Assembly: GCA_009760855.2 (NCBI GenBank)
Contig: WPIO01000001.1
Coordinates: 3,618,001 to 3,682,000, forward strand
Direction of reading: 5' to 3'
DNA from: Cristatella mucedo
Lineage: Eukaryota; Bryozoa; Phylactolaemata; Cristatellidae
Length of the DNA stretch: 64,000 bases
Of this stretch, positions 1 through 12,639 are shown piece after piece. The notes under the pieces are model-generated. The model saw only the letters and a program-made list of their open reading frames with translations. It was not told the origin of the DNA and did not search any database. Position numbers and translations under genes: made by a program. Within the stretch, counting starts at the first letter, position 1, and each line of letters opens with the position of its first letter.

Positions 1-235
1 CATTGGTCCTGCGCTGCTACTTCTATGCTACTCACTACCTCAACTGCTCTCGTGACTCGGCTATGCTTCCCACTTTCTCTTTGTTGCGTGAGACGAAGTC
101 TGTTGGCTACCGAATGCGTACCGAAAGCCGCTTAGGCTGTGAGTTCGCTATACAAAACTCTCCTGCGTAACACCCACGTGGTCTTTATGAATTTTCGGAG
201 TTACAGACGGAGATACATTACATTACATCTCCAAA
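1..235 (+). mobile_element. LINE2 3' end
   Basis: The segment GCTTCCCACTTTCTCTTTGT ... CCGAAAGCCGCTTAGGCTGTG ... GGAGTTACAGACGGAGATAC followed by ATTACATTACAT recurs at 9490-9935, 11215-11530 and 57170-57590 (+) and at 8645-8795, 13195-13610, 22265-22545 and 47905-48065 (-). It is the 3' end of a second LINE family with an ATTAC-type tail. Confidence 0.7.
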
Positions 236-840
236 GAAGCATTAACAATCTCGGTTATGGCAGGGCTAAGTTGGCCTGCAAGTGAAGACCACAAAAATGA
301 TGAAATGCGGTCTTCAGGACACGAGCTCTTTCTACTAGACCTAATTAAGGTAGCCACATTGCATGCAGATACCTCGCAAAATCTTTTAAGGGAGGCCACA
401 GGTTGCGATTCCACAGTTGCTTTACTCGGAGGGGGCTTTATGGAGGCACGAATGTGCACAATTCTTTCAGTAAAGAAGGCTGAAAAATTTTCGGCTGAGC
501 CGTTACTATCTGGGAAGTCAAACCTTTCAGCACTGGCGAGTAAATTGTTTACAGTCTTATAAATCTGTTCAGGGTCTGACTAGCAGGAATTCGGTTTTCA
601 AGTGAAAAAAGAAGCCCTGGTTTTTCTAAGCTTCCGGGTGTAAACTCGAAGGAAGTCTTTGAAATTGACTAGATCTGCATCAGACCCCGATTTCTTAAAA
701 CGACGTTCAAGCCTGCGCTTAACACGGCGCATCTTTTTAAGTTTTTTTGTAAATTGAAAAGGATCTCTATGACTCTGTGTACGGATAGAATGAATGGGAG
801 CATGCTTTTCAAGAGCACTCGGGAGTGTCATGTTACTGTA
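223..840 (-). mobile_element. LINE1-type fragment (endonuclease-RT linker)
   Basis: The - strand codes for a Lys/Arg-rich helix typical of the linker (KKMRRVKRRLERRFKK, LRVYTRKLRKTR) and further on LIRSSRKSSCPEDRISS and PAITEIVNASLEM, which correspond to the region just before the RT. Frames are broken. An ATT repeat follows at 845-865. Confidence 0.6.
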
Positions 841-1157
841 AATGTGATATTATTATTGTTATTATCGTCATACCAAGGACGAAACTGATAAGTAGCAGTA
901 GCAATCGCGTATGGGATTATTTATAGAGGCTTGCTTCTGCTGGCGTTGCTTCCACTCACTGTGCTCTTTTTTGAGATTGCTTTGTGTGCATCCATTGAGA
1001 TCAAGCCGAAGCTGAAGTTGTTCGCTAGCACTTAGCCAAATAAAATACCGATGACCTAAACATCTGAAAGTCCTCGGGTTCAAATGACGCCATGTTGCTC
1101 CGCTCGCTGCCGTGATGACTGTCGATGGTGGAAATGCAAGACAAGACCGGCTGGTGA

Positions 1158-1320
1158 GCCGTGATGACTCACTTGGTAAGGCGGTTGCTTTAACGATCAC
1201 GGTCCGAGGCCGTGGCTTCGAATCCTGCAGTGGGTGATCCTTTAGTGCCACTGCAAGCGGTGGCGATAGCGGTAAAAGCTCTTTTGTCGCTATAAAAAAT
1301 AGGCTGTTAAATCAGCAATT
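1158..1320 (+). mobile_element. SINE A (tRNA-derived)
   Basis: The tRNA-like head has an A-box-like TGACTCACTTGGT and a B box GGCTTCGAATCCTGC, followed by the body CACTGCAAGCGGTGGCGATAG and the tail GGCTGTTAAATCAGC. Other copies: 7345-7545 (-), 19050-19275, 21275-21440 and 60722-60895 (+). Confidence 0.75.
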
Positions 1321-4300
1321 ATTTTTAAAACGACTAATGGGAAGAAAACGTTTGACAATTTTCGGTATTAATTTATGCTAGAATCCTGCCGAGGTGGTGA
1401 AAACGAAGATTCATACCTACCATAAGATGTTGCATTTTGTATCTTTCGTTGTCTCCTTCGAGTATGGCCCTTATTTAAACACTGTAACGGGAATCTTTGG
1501 TGCTCTATATCAATCAGATAACTACAGCGTAGAGATTATTAGCAGTTTCTCATCCATAGTAATTAGGAAAAGGATTCCTGCTTTAGATCTAGGCTTGGAC
1601 GACAAAAAAAGCCAAAGTCGAGAAATAACCCGTCGGCTGTACGTTGGGCTTCGAATAAAGTTGTGAGCTATGATTATTTTCTCTATTTTATACATTTTGT
1701 TTTAGCTGATGACTAGTTTCCTCTACTTTAAAGAAGTGCATTCGCTATTAAAAGGTGTGGAAGCTCGTGATTTCTGGCGGCTTCTGCTACCATCGGCATA
1801 CGTGAGTATAGCGGCGCAGCAACTAGGAACTGTTAGCCGTGCTGTCGGTCTTGCGTATGCAAAGACTAGCAGCGTTACATCAGCTGCAATTTTGGCAAAG
1901 GAATTTATTGCTTGCAGTCACTACTAAAGCGCAAAAGTAACAGCGCAGCCATAACGGCAAAATGGTTGTTGCGCAACCGAGTTATCCCCCCCAGGCTGCA
2001 CTCAATGTCTCTTCATTTTTACGTGCTCCAGCAGCCGCCATCTAACACCCCAACTACAAAGTGAAGAAGCTCAACTGTTCAGAAGGACAGCCGAGTAAAA
2101 GCGGACATCAGCTTATTCAGCTATCTCACTAATACAGAGGTTTAGAAGAGCTTTAAAAGCTATGGATAGCTTCGAAGAAAAACTACTTTCCGCGAATAAT
2201 CAAGAGACAGACTATACGAATCACGCATTTTGGTACTTATTTTATTGGTATTTTTTGTTTTGTCATTCATGAATAATAGGCAAAACATCAATTTTGAAGT
2301 CTTACGCCTTCCTGCTTCAGACTAGGTCCTGCATTGAGCCCAAAAAAAGGGTATGCTTGTAATCTCCCTTTGCATATGACGGGTTTCGCATATTGAGAGC
2401 GTGGGCATACAGATATTTCCTTGGAAAAACAGCCGAGGCTACCGATTTAGGAAAGATTCACATTTCCGTGACTTCACTAGTGCACGTTATTTTCGAGCCC
2501 CCTTTGTACCAAATCTCAAAAGCAAATTGTTATTGACCACGCTCTATTTCTTCTAGATAGGCTGTTGTACACGCCTCTTGTTAAAGCACCCTCGAAATGT
2601 TTCTGCAAGAACTGTCTTGTCATGCAATCAATTTTCAAACCGTGTGTTGTCTTGCTCTTGTAAGTTGCAAAATGATGGCTGCTTCATCTCACTAATTCTT
2701 TAGACTATTATGAGGATTATGCGATTATGAGGATTATTTATACATTAGTTTCTTGTCCTTTCTACTAGTGGGATTTCTGGCTAATCGACCGAGTAGCATG
2801 TGTCTACATACCTCCATGAATTTAATCAGTCCTAACCTAGAGCGATCGGCATCTAAATCAACTTACTTTGTACTCTAAGCAGTTACACGTGTCCTGTGAT
2901 TTCATGAAAATCAGCATTAACCGCATTAAATTGTCGGTTGATATCCCGCTGCACGCGAACACTCAGTTGGTGGTAATACGACAGGGGACAGTATACCACA
3001 CAATTCAGATTTCATTTCACAATTTTTGGAGTAATCCAGAGATATAAAATAAACATTTGGCCTCTTTATATTCTCAAATGACTGCAGCTCACGGGTGAAC
3101 GGAATGGAATTCTACGTAACTCCGTAGCACATGTGCTACGTTATTGTAGGCACACCGCTTGACTGTTCAATACACAGGAGGAAAGTCTCCTCTCTAATAA
3201 AAACGATAAGGCATCTACGAAAAACTTGTGAGAGGTTGCTTCAGCAGAGCCATGAGAAACCCAAGCTCTTTACGAAGATTCTTCTGCTGGCCTTTGGGTG
3301 CCGATATTTTTTGTAATTAGATTATAGACTTCCCTCTTTTTTCAGCCAGTTCATACTCACGTGACACGTGCGGTCGACGACAGTAACTCAACGAGTGATG
3401 GCCTACCGAACGAATTTAAAGGCTCGCGCAGATTGTTCAGAATAGAATATAGCTGCTAGTCTCATTGCTGGCATGTTGATCCGTCCCTTTTGTTTATTGA
3501 GCATGCTACCACTAAACATCTAACCGTGCTTTTATTGCAGCAAATGTAAAGCGCCTAGAAAGAGATAGAGTTCTCTGAGGGCTCTTTATGAAATGTATTA
3601 TCATCACTATTATTATTAAGTTTTCACCCTGCACCTCTTCGATCGTGTCTTGATAAATTGTCCACGCATGTAGCAAAACGCACCTGCTTAGTAGGGCAAT
3701 TTCGCAATGCCATTTCAATAGAACGTGTCTTACTATGCAAGGACTTAATCACAATTTTCGTTAGACGCATGCGTACTGTTTCACTTCTATGGATACCATT
3801 CCATGGTCACCTAACCATCACTTATTCTGCTTCCTGCAAAACACGTGCTGCATATGCAAACCTGATGTTGACACTGTGACTAACAGCGGAACCAGTGAAT
3901 TTCAAAATACTATTGACCTAACCAGAGAAGCAACAATTTTTCGGAACGATAGCTATTTTCTATTTATTTTAGGCATTCGCGATTAGGAAAACACACTTTG
4001 TACCCGAGGATAAAAGTTGTAATGTGTTATCCGGTGAAGTTATCAAATAAATGAGCAATGTGGAAACCCTAGCAGGAAGAAGCTTCAACTTGCAGATAAT
4101 ATGAGAATGACTTAAACAGCGTCGGGACCACTCGCGGGTCGACGGTGGGCGAACACTGGTACGACGTTTCGTCCACGGCATGCTGCTGACTGTCGGCATA
4201 GGATCTGTCGCCTGCCTGTTGTTGAAGTGTTTTCTTAGTAACCAGCATAGATTAAGCAGTCGTTATATCCTTTCAAGTCTCTGATGCTTTCCTTTGTCGT

Positions 4301-5260
4301 CGGCTGCCGATCAGCTATTGGTCTACCTCTCGTGCACTGTCTGCACATGAGAAAAAGTCGAGTCGTCCTGGGTCAAGGCCGGTTCGATCGGGCTGCTTGC
4401 CCAGCCGAACAACTGCAGTTAATCTGGTCGAACCTCAGCTTGTAGCCTAGGCTTGGAACGAGTCTCTGGACGCCCAGTAGAAGCCTCGTGCAGTCTCCTC
4501 TGGACGACGCTTTTCCGGTTGCATTTTTTCGTCTCTCGTTTCTCTGCATTCGGACGAGCGATCGTGGTGCTCCTCACTTGAGAAAATGCCCCAACCTTTG
4601 AACCCAAAAGTCTGAATCGAATTACTTTCACCGGATGAAGCTGCAGCGATGCCAGATCTTTGCGCCAGCGACCGGGACGACTCCTGACACTTTAAAGCCC
4701 GTTTTGAAATAGGAAAGACCGTCCACTCTCCGAAAGTGCTTAAACGATGCATTAGTTAAAACTGAAGACTCGTCGACAGTTTATGCATGCTCGTGCCTGT
4801 GTGAGTATGGTGAGGATGTAGCGAGATTCTGGGCTCAATTTGATTCGACCTCGGTAGCTTTCGTCCTATGCGGTGCTGCCTGCAGCCGCCACTTAAATTT
4901 CCCCTTAAGCTCACGCCTGTGCCGTCGTAACCAGGCTGGCATCTGACTGTTGTCTGATTTGCTTGGCGTCGTAGCGAGATTAAGGAGATTGAAAGGTCGT
5001 GTGGTCAGCGGCTTCCTCGGAAGTGATGCTTAGGGAAGCGGTGCCTGCTCGGGGCAGCACAATTTCGGCTGGAAGCGATGATGAAGTGAGCGTTTGCCGT
5101 CGGTGAGTCACTGGGGGAACCCCCTCCGCCCCCCCCCCGCCCTAGGAGACAACTCCGCAGGTAGTTTCCCATCTCGGCGATCTGTACAAAATTACCCCGG
5201 GATCAGCATTTGGGCCGGGGCAGCTCTCCTCGCCCAAGCTGCGGTCTCGAGCTTTGAAGG
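1321..5260. other. Gene-free region upstream of gene A
   Basis: There are only short, unsupported frames. A solo LINE1 tail lies at 3530-3625. From about 4300 the sequence is GC-richer, with a C-run at 5127-5140, and probably includes the gene A promoter. No promoter element could be singled out. Confidence 0.5.
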
Positions 5261-5306
5261 ATGCTGCAGGGTCTAATAGCTTTCGCGCTAATAGTCGCTG
5301 GAGATG
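5261..5306 (+). CDS. Gene A exon 1: signal peptide
   Basis: The exon starts at an ATG and encodes MLQGLIAFALIVAGD plus one base. This is a short, very hydrophobic leader typical of secreted and membrane proteins. It stops at G|GTAAGT, a perfect donor, in phase 1, as required by the next exon. The start was chosen because gene B (21040) and gene C (59467) have the same kind of exon: ATG, hydrophobic leader, phase-1 GTAAG donor. It is separated from the lectin exon by about 3.7 kb of intron. The leader is short (15 residues), so an upstream coding exon cannot be excluded. Confidence 0.65.
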
Positions 5307-7344
5307 GTAAGTAAGCAGCTCTGTCGCAGCGAATACTGTAATGAGAAGTACCCTGCCGCCGTCGTCAGCAGCAGCAGACTAGCTGCCTGCGGATGCCGCG
5401 ATACCTCGGTGCCCAGCTTTGGTCCGCGACAGTCAACCGAGTTCATCGCGAACTGCAATCTGCCGAGCTCAGCCCAAACTGAGCGCGATTCCTGCTTGGG
5501 TGACGCGTCCAGCGAGCCTGTAGCATTAACTAGATCTGAGCGACCACTTTTCACCGACTCCCAGCTCCCTAAGGAGTTGGGAGCAGCTGACTCAAATCTG
5601 CCTCTCGTAGCTTTGTGCCGCAACGTCATAGCACTCCACTGCCGTCGCGGCTGTTTGCTGAACTAGTGCAGATGGCAATCGATCCGACAGGCACCTCTTT
5701 GTATGTTTTAATGCCACAGGTGAGGAGCACGAATAGCCAGTCTATCGGGCCAGATCGAAACCTATTTAAACCAATGCACAAGCTCTGTGGCCTAGCACCG
5801 CTAGCAGTTAGTGACTGAGGCTGTGGCCAACTTGGCTTGAGTTGAGTGGAAATTGAAGCTCGCCGTAAAGAACTAGACGTAACGTAACTAAACGCCGTAA
5901 CTTGCAAACATAGTTAGCAGCCGAGTCGGTCTTTCCCCGTTAATATCCCGTGCATAGTCCACTTAAGTACTGCGTAGGCCGACCGACAATTATCTATGGC
6001 ATTGCGTCTGGCATCTGCTGCTCCGGCAGCAGTGTGACATTTTTTGTCTTGGACTTGGGCTCGTCTGAAGATATTAACAGAATGCAATCCGAAATTATAC
6101 ACCGAGTTCGTGTTCCTATATGCTGGCCATGGCTTAGCCTGCTTGACCATGACCATTCAGTTTTTAATTCCGTTCTCAGATTCTCCTCAAATTGGAGGCC
6201 TATTGCCAAATGTATTTTTTGGCCACCAGTTATGTTTTGGTGTTTTACGAGCTAGGATAAAATCCTTTCTTGAGTCCTCCGGTTAGAGAATTGTCACATA
6301 TTCACTAATAAAATCAGCTCAATAACTTAATGAGCATAATACCACTATTAGTGTAGAAAGTGACCTGGCGATTCTAACATGCAATTGAACTCTGGAGATG
6401 CCTTCTTTTGCCACGGCAACGTTTGCTGGGCTTCCACGTGTGAGTGGCTTCCACCCTCTTCCCCTCTGCTCTTAGGATGGTGGTCTTGTACTGGTGAAGC
6501 TTAGGTGTTTTGCTCTTGTCTCTTTTGTGCTTATTCGTGCTGACACTGTGCATGATGCATATTTGCATGCTGGCCCTGTGCAGTCCCCTCGAACTATCTC
6601 TCTTATGCTTGTTGCTATTGTGCATGCTACCATTAAGCATTCAATCGTGCTTCCTTTACAGCATATGTAAAGTGCCTAGGAAGATATTAAGTTATCTGTG
6701 GGTGCTATACAAATGTATGATTATTATTATTACTATTATTAATTTGGAAACATCATGCACACATAATAATAATAATAATAATAATACGTAGATTAAACGC
6801 CCTCAGAGAACTAAATCTCTTTCTAGGTGCTGTACATTTTCTGTAAAGGATGTTTTTTTCAATTGCGCCAAAGCACGGATAAACTTCTGCACAAAATCGC
6901 AGACACACACACCCACACATGCACACACACACTTAAAAACACAAATATACATACCAGGATGTCATCACGTGCATTCATTCCTTGCAATCACTTGCTTGCG
7001 AGAAACAATACCTGTATGCAGCACGGACGTAGTTCATCTTGAATGAAACATTGCAATTACATCATTTTGAAGCGTGAAAATGAATGGAGGATGAATAGAC
7101 ACAACATTTATCGGATTATATTGCTTTAAAAGAGCAGCAGCAATATTGCATGAGACCACTCAACCTTTTGGCCGTATTGTGCAAGTATGCTAGTTGCCAA
7201 TGTCGTTGTTTGAGATCGCCAGCCTAAAGCATTGGATAGCTGTGAATGCCATCGACATCTGGTTCCCTCACTAACACTCTCTCACAAGTCCTCAAGGCAG
7301 AGCAGCCAAGCTTGGTCAGACTTTGGCTAGAGCTGCCACGAGAG

Positions 7345-7545
7345 TTTAAATAAAATAATAGCTGATTTAAGAGCTTCTTTTGTATAGCGACAGAAGAGTC
7401 TTTACGGCCATCACCGCTGCTTGCAACGGCGATAAAAGATCTCCCACCACAGGATTCGAACGTACGACCTCGAGGCTGAGGTTGTGAAAAGCAGCTACCT
7501 TAATTAGTGAGCCATTACGGCAGAGTTTATGAGCAGTTCCTGTAT
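7345..7545 (-). mobile_element. SINE A, reverse copy
   Basis: The reverse complement carries the B box GTTCGAATCCTGTGG and the body down to AGCTGATTTAAGAG. The head is partly diverged. Confidence 0.7.
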
Positions 7546-8207
7546 CGTGAACACTGAGAACTGATTGTATTATACTCTCAGGGTTTGTTCTATTACAAGC
7601 TGCTGTACCGATATGATAATTTAGTCGCTTTAGACTATGTTGTTTAGACTGTGTTCAGGAGTCGCTGCCCTCGAAACAGTGAGTAGGCCGACTTGCCAGC
7701 CAGTTAAGTCAGAAGTTATCATGCTGCCGTGTAGACCTATTCCCGAGGTTACGGTCAACATCGAATGCTCCCGTGCTTTGCTATTATAATATTTACATAT
7801 GTTGACACTGCATCCACGATTCACTAGCAGCCCTTTGTGCCAGCTTTGGTCATGTAACAGTAATTTCCAGCATCCAGTGATTATTCAGAGTGCTGTCCGT
7901 GAAAGCCACGTGCAGCTCCAGAGCTGCTAGACATGCTCATACATTTGGTGTCCTGAATGAGAAATTTTGAGAGCTTGCATCACAGCTTTAAAAATATGTC
8001 CGATGGCTGATTCTGGCAGAACTGGTACCTCAAATCATAGCCAGCAAATCGTAAGTGCACTTTTAGTGAATGTGCAGATGATGGTAGTAGAAGGCGGCAG
8101 TAGTAGCAGCATATAGTGATCATAACCTCAGAAATAAGGGTGTACATCTGCATGATAATGTCTGGCTCTATTCAACTCTGATGCTAGCAGTCAGGCATGT
8201 GCATGTG

Positions 8208-8372
8208 TATATATAAATAAATATATATATATATATATACATATGCATATATATGTGCATGTATGTATACATACATATATAAATGTATGCATATTATTGT
8301 GTGTATGTGTTTATGTGTATGCATGTGTGCATATGTGTGCATGTATGTATACTTTTCTGACAAATATGTATG

Positions 8373-8471
<99 letters not shown>

Positions 8472-8515
8472 CATACATATTTGCGTGCGTGTGCGCGCGT
8501 GCGCACGCGCGTGCA
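8208..8515. repeat. TA microsatellite with TG/CA and GC flanks
   Basis: (TA)n at 8215-8240 and 8375-8467, interspersed with TATG/CATA steps, then alternating GTGCGCGC. Alternating purine-pyrimidine DNA of this length can form cruciform or Z-DNA. Confidence 0.95.
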
Positions 8516-8644
8516 AGTGTGGACGCGTGTACAGCAATATACGCAAGTCTCGTTTGAGATGGTTCCTTCCTGTCAAGCTTAATGTCGGTATCTCAAATTT
8601 TCACAGCGTATGACATCAAAACCTAACAGTAGGACACGTGATTC

Positions 8645-8795
8645 CTAGTGTTCCTCATTAGGGAGCTATGTAATGTATCTCCTTCTGTAACTCCACAAAG
8701 TCATAAAGACGATGTGGGTGTTACGCAGGAGAGTTTTGTATAGCGCACTCACAGCCTAAGCGGCTTTCGATAAGCATTCGGTAGCCAACAGCTAC
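8645..8795 (-). mobile_element. LINE2 3' end, short
   Basis: This is the reverse-complement copy of the LINE2 3' UTR (ATGTAATGTATCTCCTTCTG ... AGCCTAAGCGGCTTTCG). It is truncated after about 150 bp. Confidence 0.65.
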
Positions 8796-9037
8796 TAATA
8801 AACTATCGTGGCAGTCAAAATCCATGTACATTTTGTAGCAGTTTTCCCCTACGTTAACTTACCGTGTCACTTGGACTGGTAAAAAATCACTCGGCATCAC
8901 TTTGGAAGCCAATGTGTGGGGTGCTGCTTTCACTAAGCTAGGCGCAATGGGAATGCTTGTCAGGCATATTTTTCGGATGATTTCTCAGCTCCATTGCTCA
9001 CTAGACTCGACAGGCACATGCTCACTGCGTTTAGCAG

Positions 9038-9328
9038 CTCAGGATACTACTGCAGCCAGCCTACGGTGTGCAGCTGCTGTCGGTGGCCGAGCGTTAGCTC
9101 GAGGCTCGACGTGCTACGAGTTTGTTGACACTGAGAAGACGTGGGTAGACGCACGGAAACACTGCCGCCAGAAAGGCATGCAGCTGGTGCATGTGACCGG
9201 CGTGGACCTGCAGCAGTGGCTTGCCGATAGTGCAGAACGGCTGCTGCCCACGCGCCAGGGCGTCTGGCTCGGCTTGAACGACAGGCAGGATGAAGGCAGC
9301 TTCGTGTGGGACAGCTCAAACGGTGCAG
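9038..9328 (+). CDS. Gene A exon 2: N-terminal half of C-type lectin domain
   Basis: The exon encodes 97 residues, phase 1 to phase 1. The acceptor is TTTAGCAG| and the donor is G|GTGAGT. It holds the first half of a CTLD: STCYEF, the helix region WVDARKHCRQKGMQLVHV, then GVWLGLNDRQDEGSFVWDSS, which corresponds to the WIGL core and the loop before the second half. The cysteines in STCYEF and KHCRQ are at the usual CTLD positions. The N-terminal part (9038 to about 9100) is Ala-rich and unassigned. Gene B exon 2 is a clear homologue (WIGLNRRG...FVWDSYN). The CTLD family commonly binds carbohydrate or protein ligands outside the cell; the ligand here is unknown. Confidence 0.85.
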
Positions 9329-9489
9329 GTGAGTGTCTATGTCGACACGTTAGTGCCACTGGATGTATGTTCAGCCGACTCTCATCTCCTAGGAGACTGC
9401 ACGGCTGTGGATAGCTTGAAACAATAGGGGCATAACCAAAGCACGAATGAACGTGCTAGTCAATTAAAGAGAGGTGCTTTCGCCACGGC

Positions 9490-9935
9490 TTGGCTCCTCT
9501 ATCACTAGCTGAACGGCTGCACCAGTTCCAGCCTCCTCATGCCCACAGGTTCTGTATGAAAAATAAATTAGCTGTTCCATTCCTCAGCTTAAAGACCATT
9601 GGTGACAGTAGCTTTAGCTCTGCAGGTCCTAGACTGTGGAACTCGCTCCCACAATGCTTACACAACGACAACTACTCTCATGCTGCCCACTATGACTCAT
9701 CCTTTTTTTGCAGTCCGGACCTTCTACTTCCATGCAACTCGCCACCTCAACTGCTTTCCTGACTCAGCTAGGCTTCCTACTTTATCTTTGTTGCATGAGG
9801 TGAAGTCTGTTGGCTATTGATTTCATACCGAAAGCCGCTTACGCTGTGATTGTGCTATGCAAAACTCTCTTGGATACCACCCACATAGTCTTTGTGGAGT
9901 TACAGATGGAGATACATTCAATTACATGTCTTTAC
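9490..9935 (+). mobile_element. LINE2 3' end with C-terminal coding remnant
   Basis: The frame 9490-9762 encodes KLAVPFLSLKTIGDSSFSSA and GPRLWNSLPQ, the C-terminal signature of a CR1/L2-like LINE RT protein, followed by the conserved 3' UTR and the GGAGATACATTCAATTACAT tail. Confidence 0.75.
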
Positions 9936-9941
9936 CTTGTA

Positions 9942-9945
<4 letters not shown>

Positions 9946-10020
<75 letters not shown>
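9946..10020. repeat. CT microsatellite
   Basis: Pure (TC)n of about 75 bp. Confidence 0.95.
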
Positions 10021-10024
<4 letters not shown>

Positions 10025-10860
10025 CCTACCACAGCCTGTCTGAGTATCCATCCAAGAGTCTGTCCATGTCCATCGTTCCTTCCTTGCCTCCGTCTGTCTG
10101 TGCCAGCCAGTGCCAACACATGAGAGCGTACGTCATTGTCTATTCTGTCAGAACTGATGTCGGTAATTGCATGAAATTCAGCCCTTGCTCTCTGGGACGA
10201 ATAATGTTGCTAGCACACTTTCATGCTCTACAAAAAATTTAGTTTTTGGCCTGCACTTAGATGGGTCAGGCCTCAATCTGTAGGCAAGCCAACACACTGT
10301 TCTGCTGAAGCTGAAATGTTGGCATTGCTCTTTACGTGTATAGCCATTGATGCTTAGCTAATTCCCAAGATTGTTATCGTTTTACCAAGTGTACCTACTG
10401 TGCTCCCCACATTTATCAGCATAGAAGTGCAATCTGTGTGTGTATCCGTGTATTGGTGCTGGGCCTAGATTTTCCACTTTATATTGCAGTAATTAAAAAG
10501 CTGTGTCTTGTGATGATGGAATTATTGTGCAGAAGCAAACGGCAATGCTTCAAGCTGTTCTGTGCCTGTTTCTCTATGCATACAATGATCATTTAAGCTT
10601 AACATGATTCATGAGGGGGATTTTTGTTTTTATTGCAGTGGTTAAAGTGGAAGCCTATCTGCTGTTTGCCTTGCAGCATCTTATCTCAGTCGTGGAACTG
10701 CACATGTTTAACATCTTGTTGTTGACTCGTGCAATAATCATGACATGATAAGAACTAGTTGCATTGTATTAACACGTTAATGAAGATAGTGTGCTATTAT
10801 TCAATTGGGTACTCGACTTATGCATGTTAAGGCAGTGGGGATAATTACGCATAGATGTGC

Positions 10861-10862
10861 AT

Positions 10863-10916
<54 letters not shown>

Positions 10917-10945
10917 ACGCACACGCACATGCACATGCACACACA
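10861..10945. repeat. CA microsatellite
   Basis: (AC)n of about 45 bp, then ACACGC / ACATGC hexamer variants. Confidence 0.95.
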
Positions 10946-11214
10946 TCCATGTTCTATAGCTGCTTTGATCGGGACCCCACACTGGCTCGATATGGCAGTA
11001 ATTTAAAAATTCAGAACTTGAAAGCCACTGCCGTTTGACTTGAGAACATTTTTTCGAGTTAATGAAATGATGGTGTGAAGCAATTTACAACATAGTTAAA
11101 CCAGTTGGTATGTAGGCGACTCTGCTCTGAAGAAAGACGCCGGATGGGCTGCTAGAATACCACATCATGGAAGGCACTCATAAAGTCGGTATACGGCAAA
11201 GTTGGCCAGAAGCT

Positions 11215-11530
11215 TAAGCTCTGTGGGTCTTAGGCTGTGGAACTCGCTTTCACGATTCTTATGCAAAGACAAGTATTCTCCTGCTGCCGACTATGGCATA
11301 TTCTTTTAAGCGGTCCTGAGCTGCTACTTCCATGCGACGTACTATCTCAACTGCTCTCCTGACTCTGCTATGCTTCCCACTTTCTCTTTGTGTGTGAGAT
11401 GAAATCTGTTTGCCGCCGAATGCGTACTGATAGCCGCTTAGGCTGTGAGTGCTCTGTACACAACTCTCCTTCGTAATGTAATATATCTCCGTCTGTAACT
11501 CCAGAAAGCCACAAAGACTATGTGGGTACT
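11215..11530 (+). mobile_element. LINE2 3' end
   Basis: TAGGCTGTGGAACTCGC, the ACTTTCTCTTTG block and CCGCTTAGGCTGTGAGTG align with the other LINE2 ends. The terminal part (11475-11540) is an inverted piece, AATGTAATATATCTCCGTC, so the copy is rearranged. Confidence 0.6.
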
Positions 11531-11881
11531 AGGCAGGGGAGTTTGTATTTAAGTTTTGTAGATCCGGCGGTTAGTTCCGACTCCTGCAGCAGCAATTCTG
11601 TATTGTTCACTGCATGTGAGGGTGATAGCCGCTAAGGCTTGCATGGTGCTACACATCTAAAACTTTTGAATCAGCCGATTTTTACTCCACCATATTTTTG
11701 GACAAGCAGAATTTGTTTTAGTGGCTGGTTTGAGTAGAGCGATTTGCAACATGCTGGTTGCATATCTGCAGACTGTCAGTGTAGACTGAATCACAATCTT
11801 CATTGCTGGTACTCATACGTTCGTCATCTGCACTGTGGCCTCTTGTGGTGCTACACGCAGCATGTCATTTTGTTCGTGCAG

Positions 11882-12037
11882 ATAAAAAAGCTACATATTT
11901 CAACTGGATGGCAGGGGAGCCAAATGATGGTGTCATCGGTCAAGACTGTGTGTATATGCGTAGGTCGTCTGGCTGGCGGTGGGCTGACGTAGGTTGCAAT
12001 TTGCTTGTGACAAAGTACAGCTTTATCTGTGTATATG
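11882..12037 (+). CDS. Gene A exon 3: C-terminal half of C-type lectin domain
   Basis: The exon is 156 nt, phase 1 to 1, with acceptor TCGTGCAG| and donor G|GTAAGT. It completes the CTLD: YFNWMAGEPNDG, QDCVYM, GWRWADVGC and the terminal FICVY. EPN is the calcium/mannose-type signature of sugar-binding CTLDs, and WAD sits where WND is usual. The two cysteines (DCVYM and VGC) and the final FIC fit the conserved disulphides. Calcium-dependent sugar binding is therefore plausible for gene A. The paralogous exon in gene B lacks EPN, which suggests different ligands. Confidence 0.85.
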
Positions 12038-12639
12038 GTAAGTTCAGTGATTTGTGGCAATCAATTAACAAATCGGGCACTTGCCTGCACTTCTTGGTTA
12101 CAATTTGAACTGTTGCATGATGTAAGTGGAGTATTTCAAATCACACTTCTTCTGTAAGAAGATCTGGTCGAAGATCTGTGAAGGTGTGACGATGATCTTT
12201 TTGTTTATGCATATGTGTCGTGGTTGAAAAATTTGAGCAAGGATCGGCATGTTTAATTATGGCTGGCCTCTGGGCCAATAATAAACAGAAAATAATTAAG
12301 GTAATAACAATAAAGGTAATAAAAACATGTTCTGTAGCACCATAAGACGTCTAGATTGATTCCTAGGAAGTTCTCAGAGGCCAGAAAAGATGGAACACCA
12401 ACTGCATAGGGATATAACTGAAATAAAAAGCTGCCAATGAATAGTCCTTTGTTTGACTTGCAGGTGCTGAAAGTACGTAGCTTTAATCGTCTATGAGTCA
12501 GTAGATTCTGTATGTGTGACAGTAAAGAGTTTCAATTGATAGTGCATAGTAACTCACTCAAAGCATGGTTTTTGAAAGATTCGAAGTTGATTTGATGTGC
12601 AGCAGCTAACTTACTTAGTTCAAAGAAGCACGTGGTGTA

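Larger units (their letters stand above)
5307..9037. other. Gene A intron 1
   Basis: Contains LINE1 tails (6640-6860), SINE A (-), the TA microsatellite and a LINE2 end. Otherwise nothing recognised. Confidence 0.55.

Noticed and set aside
598-831. Basic 77-residue frame as a host gene
   Set aside because: Its composition and position next to LIRSSRKSSCPEDRIS fit the LINE endonuclease-RT linker.
5304-5666. 120-codon open frame after gene A exon 1
   Set aside because: It starts at the intron 1 boundary, has no domain or homologue in genes B or C, and has a shadow frame of similar length on the other strand.
8184-8613. Several overlapping open frames of IYIYIY type on both strands
   Set aside because: They are translations of the TA microsatellite, not genes.
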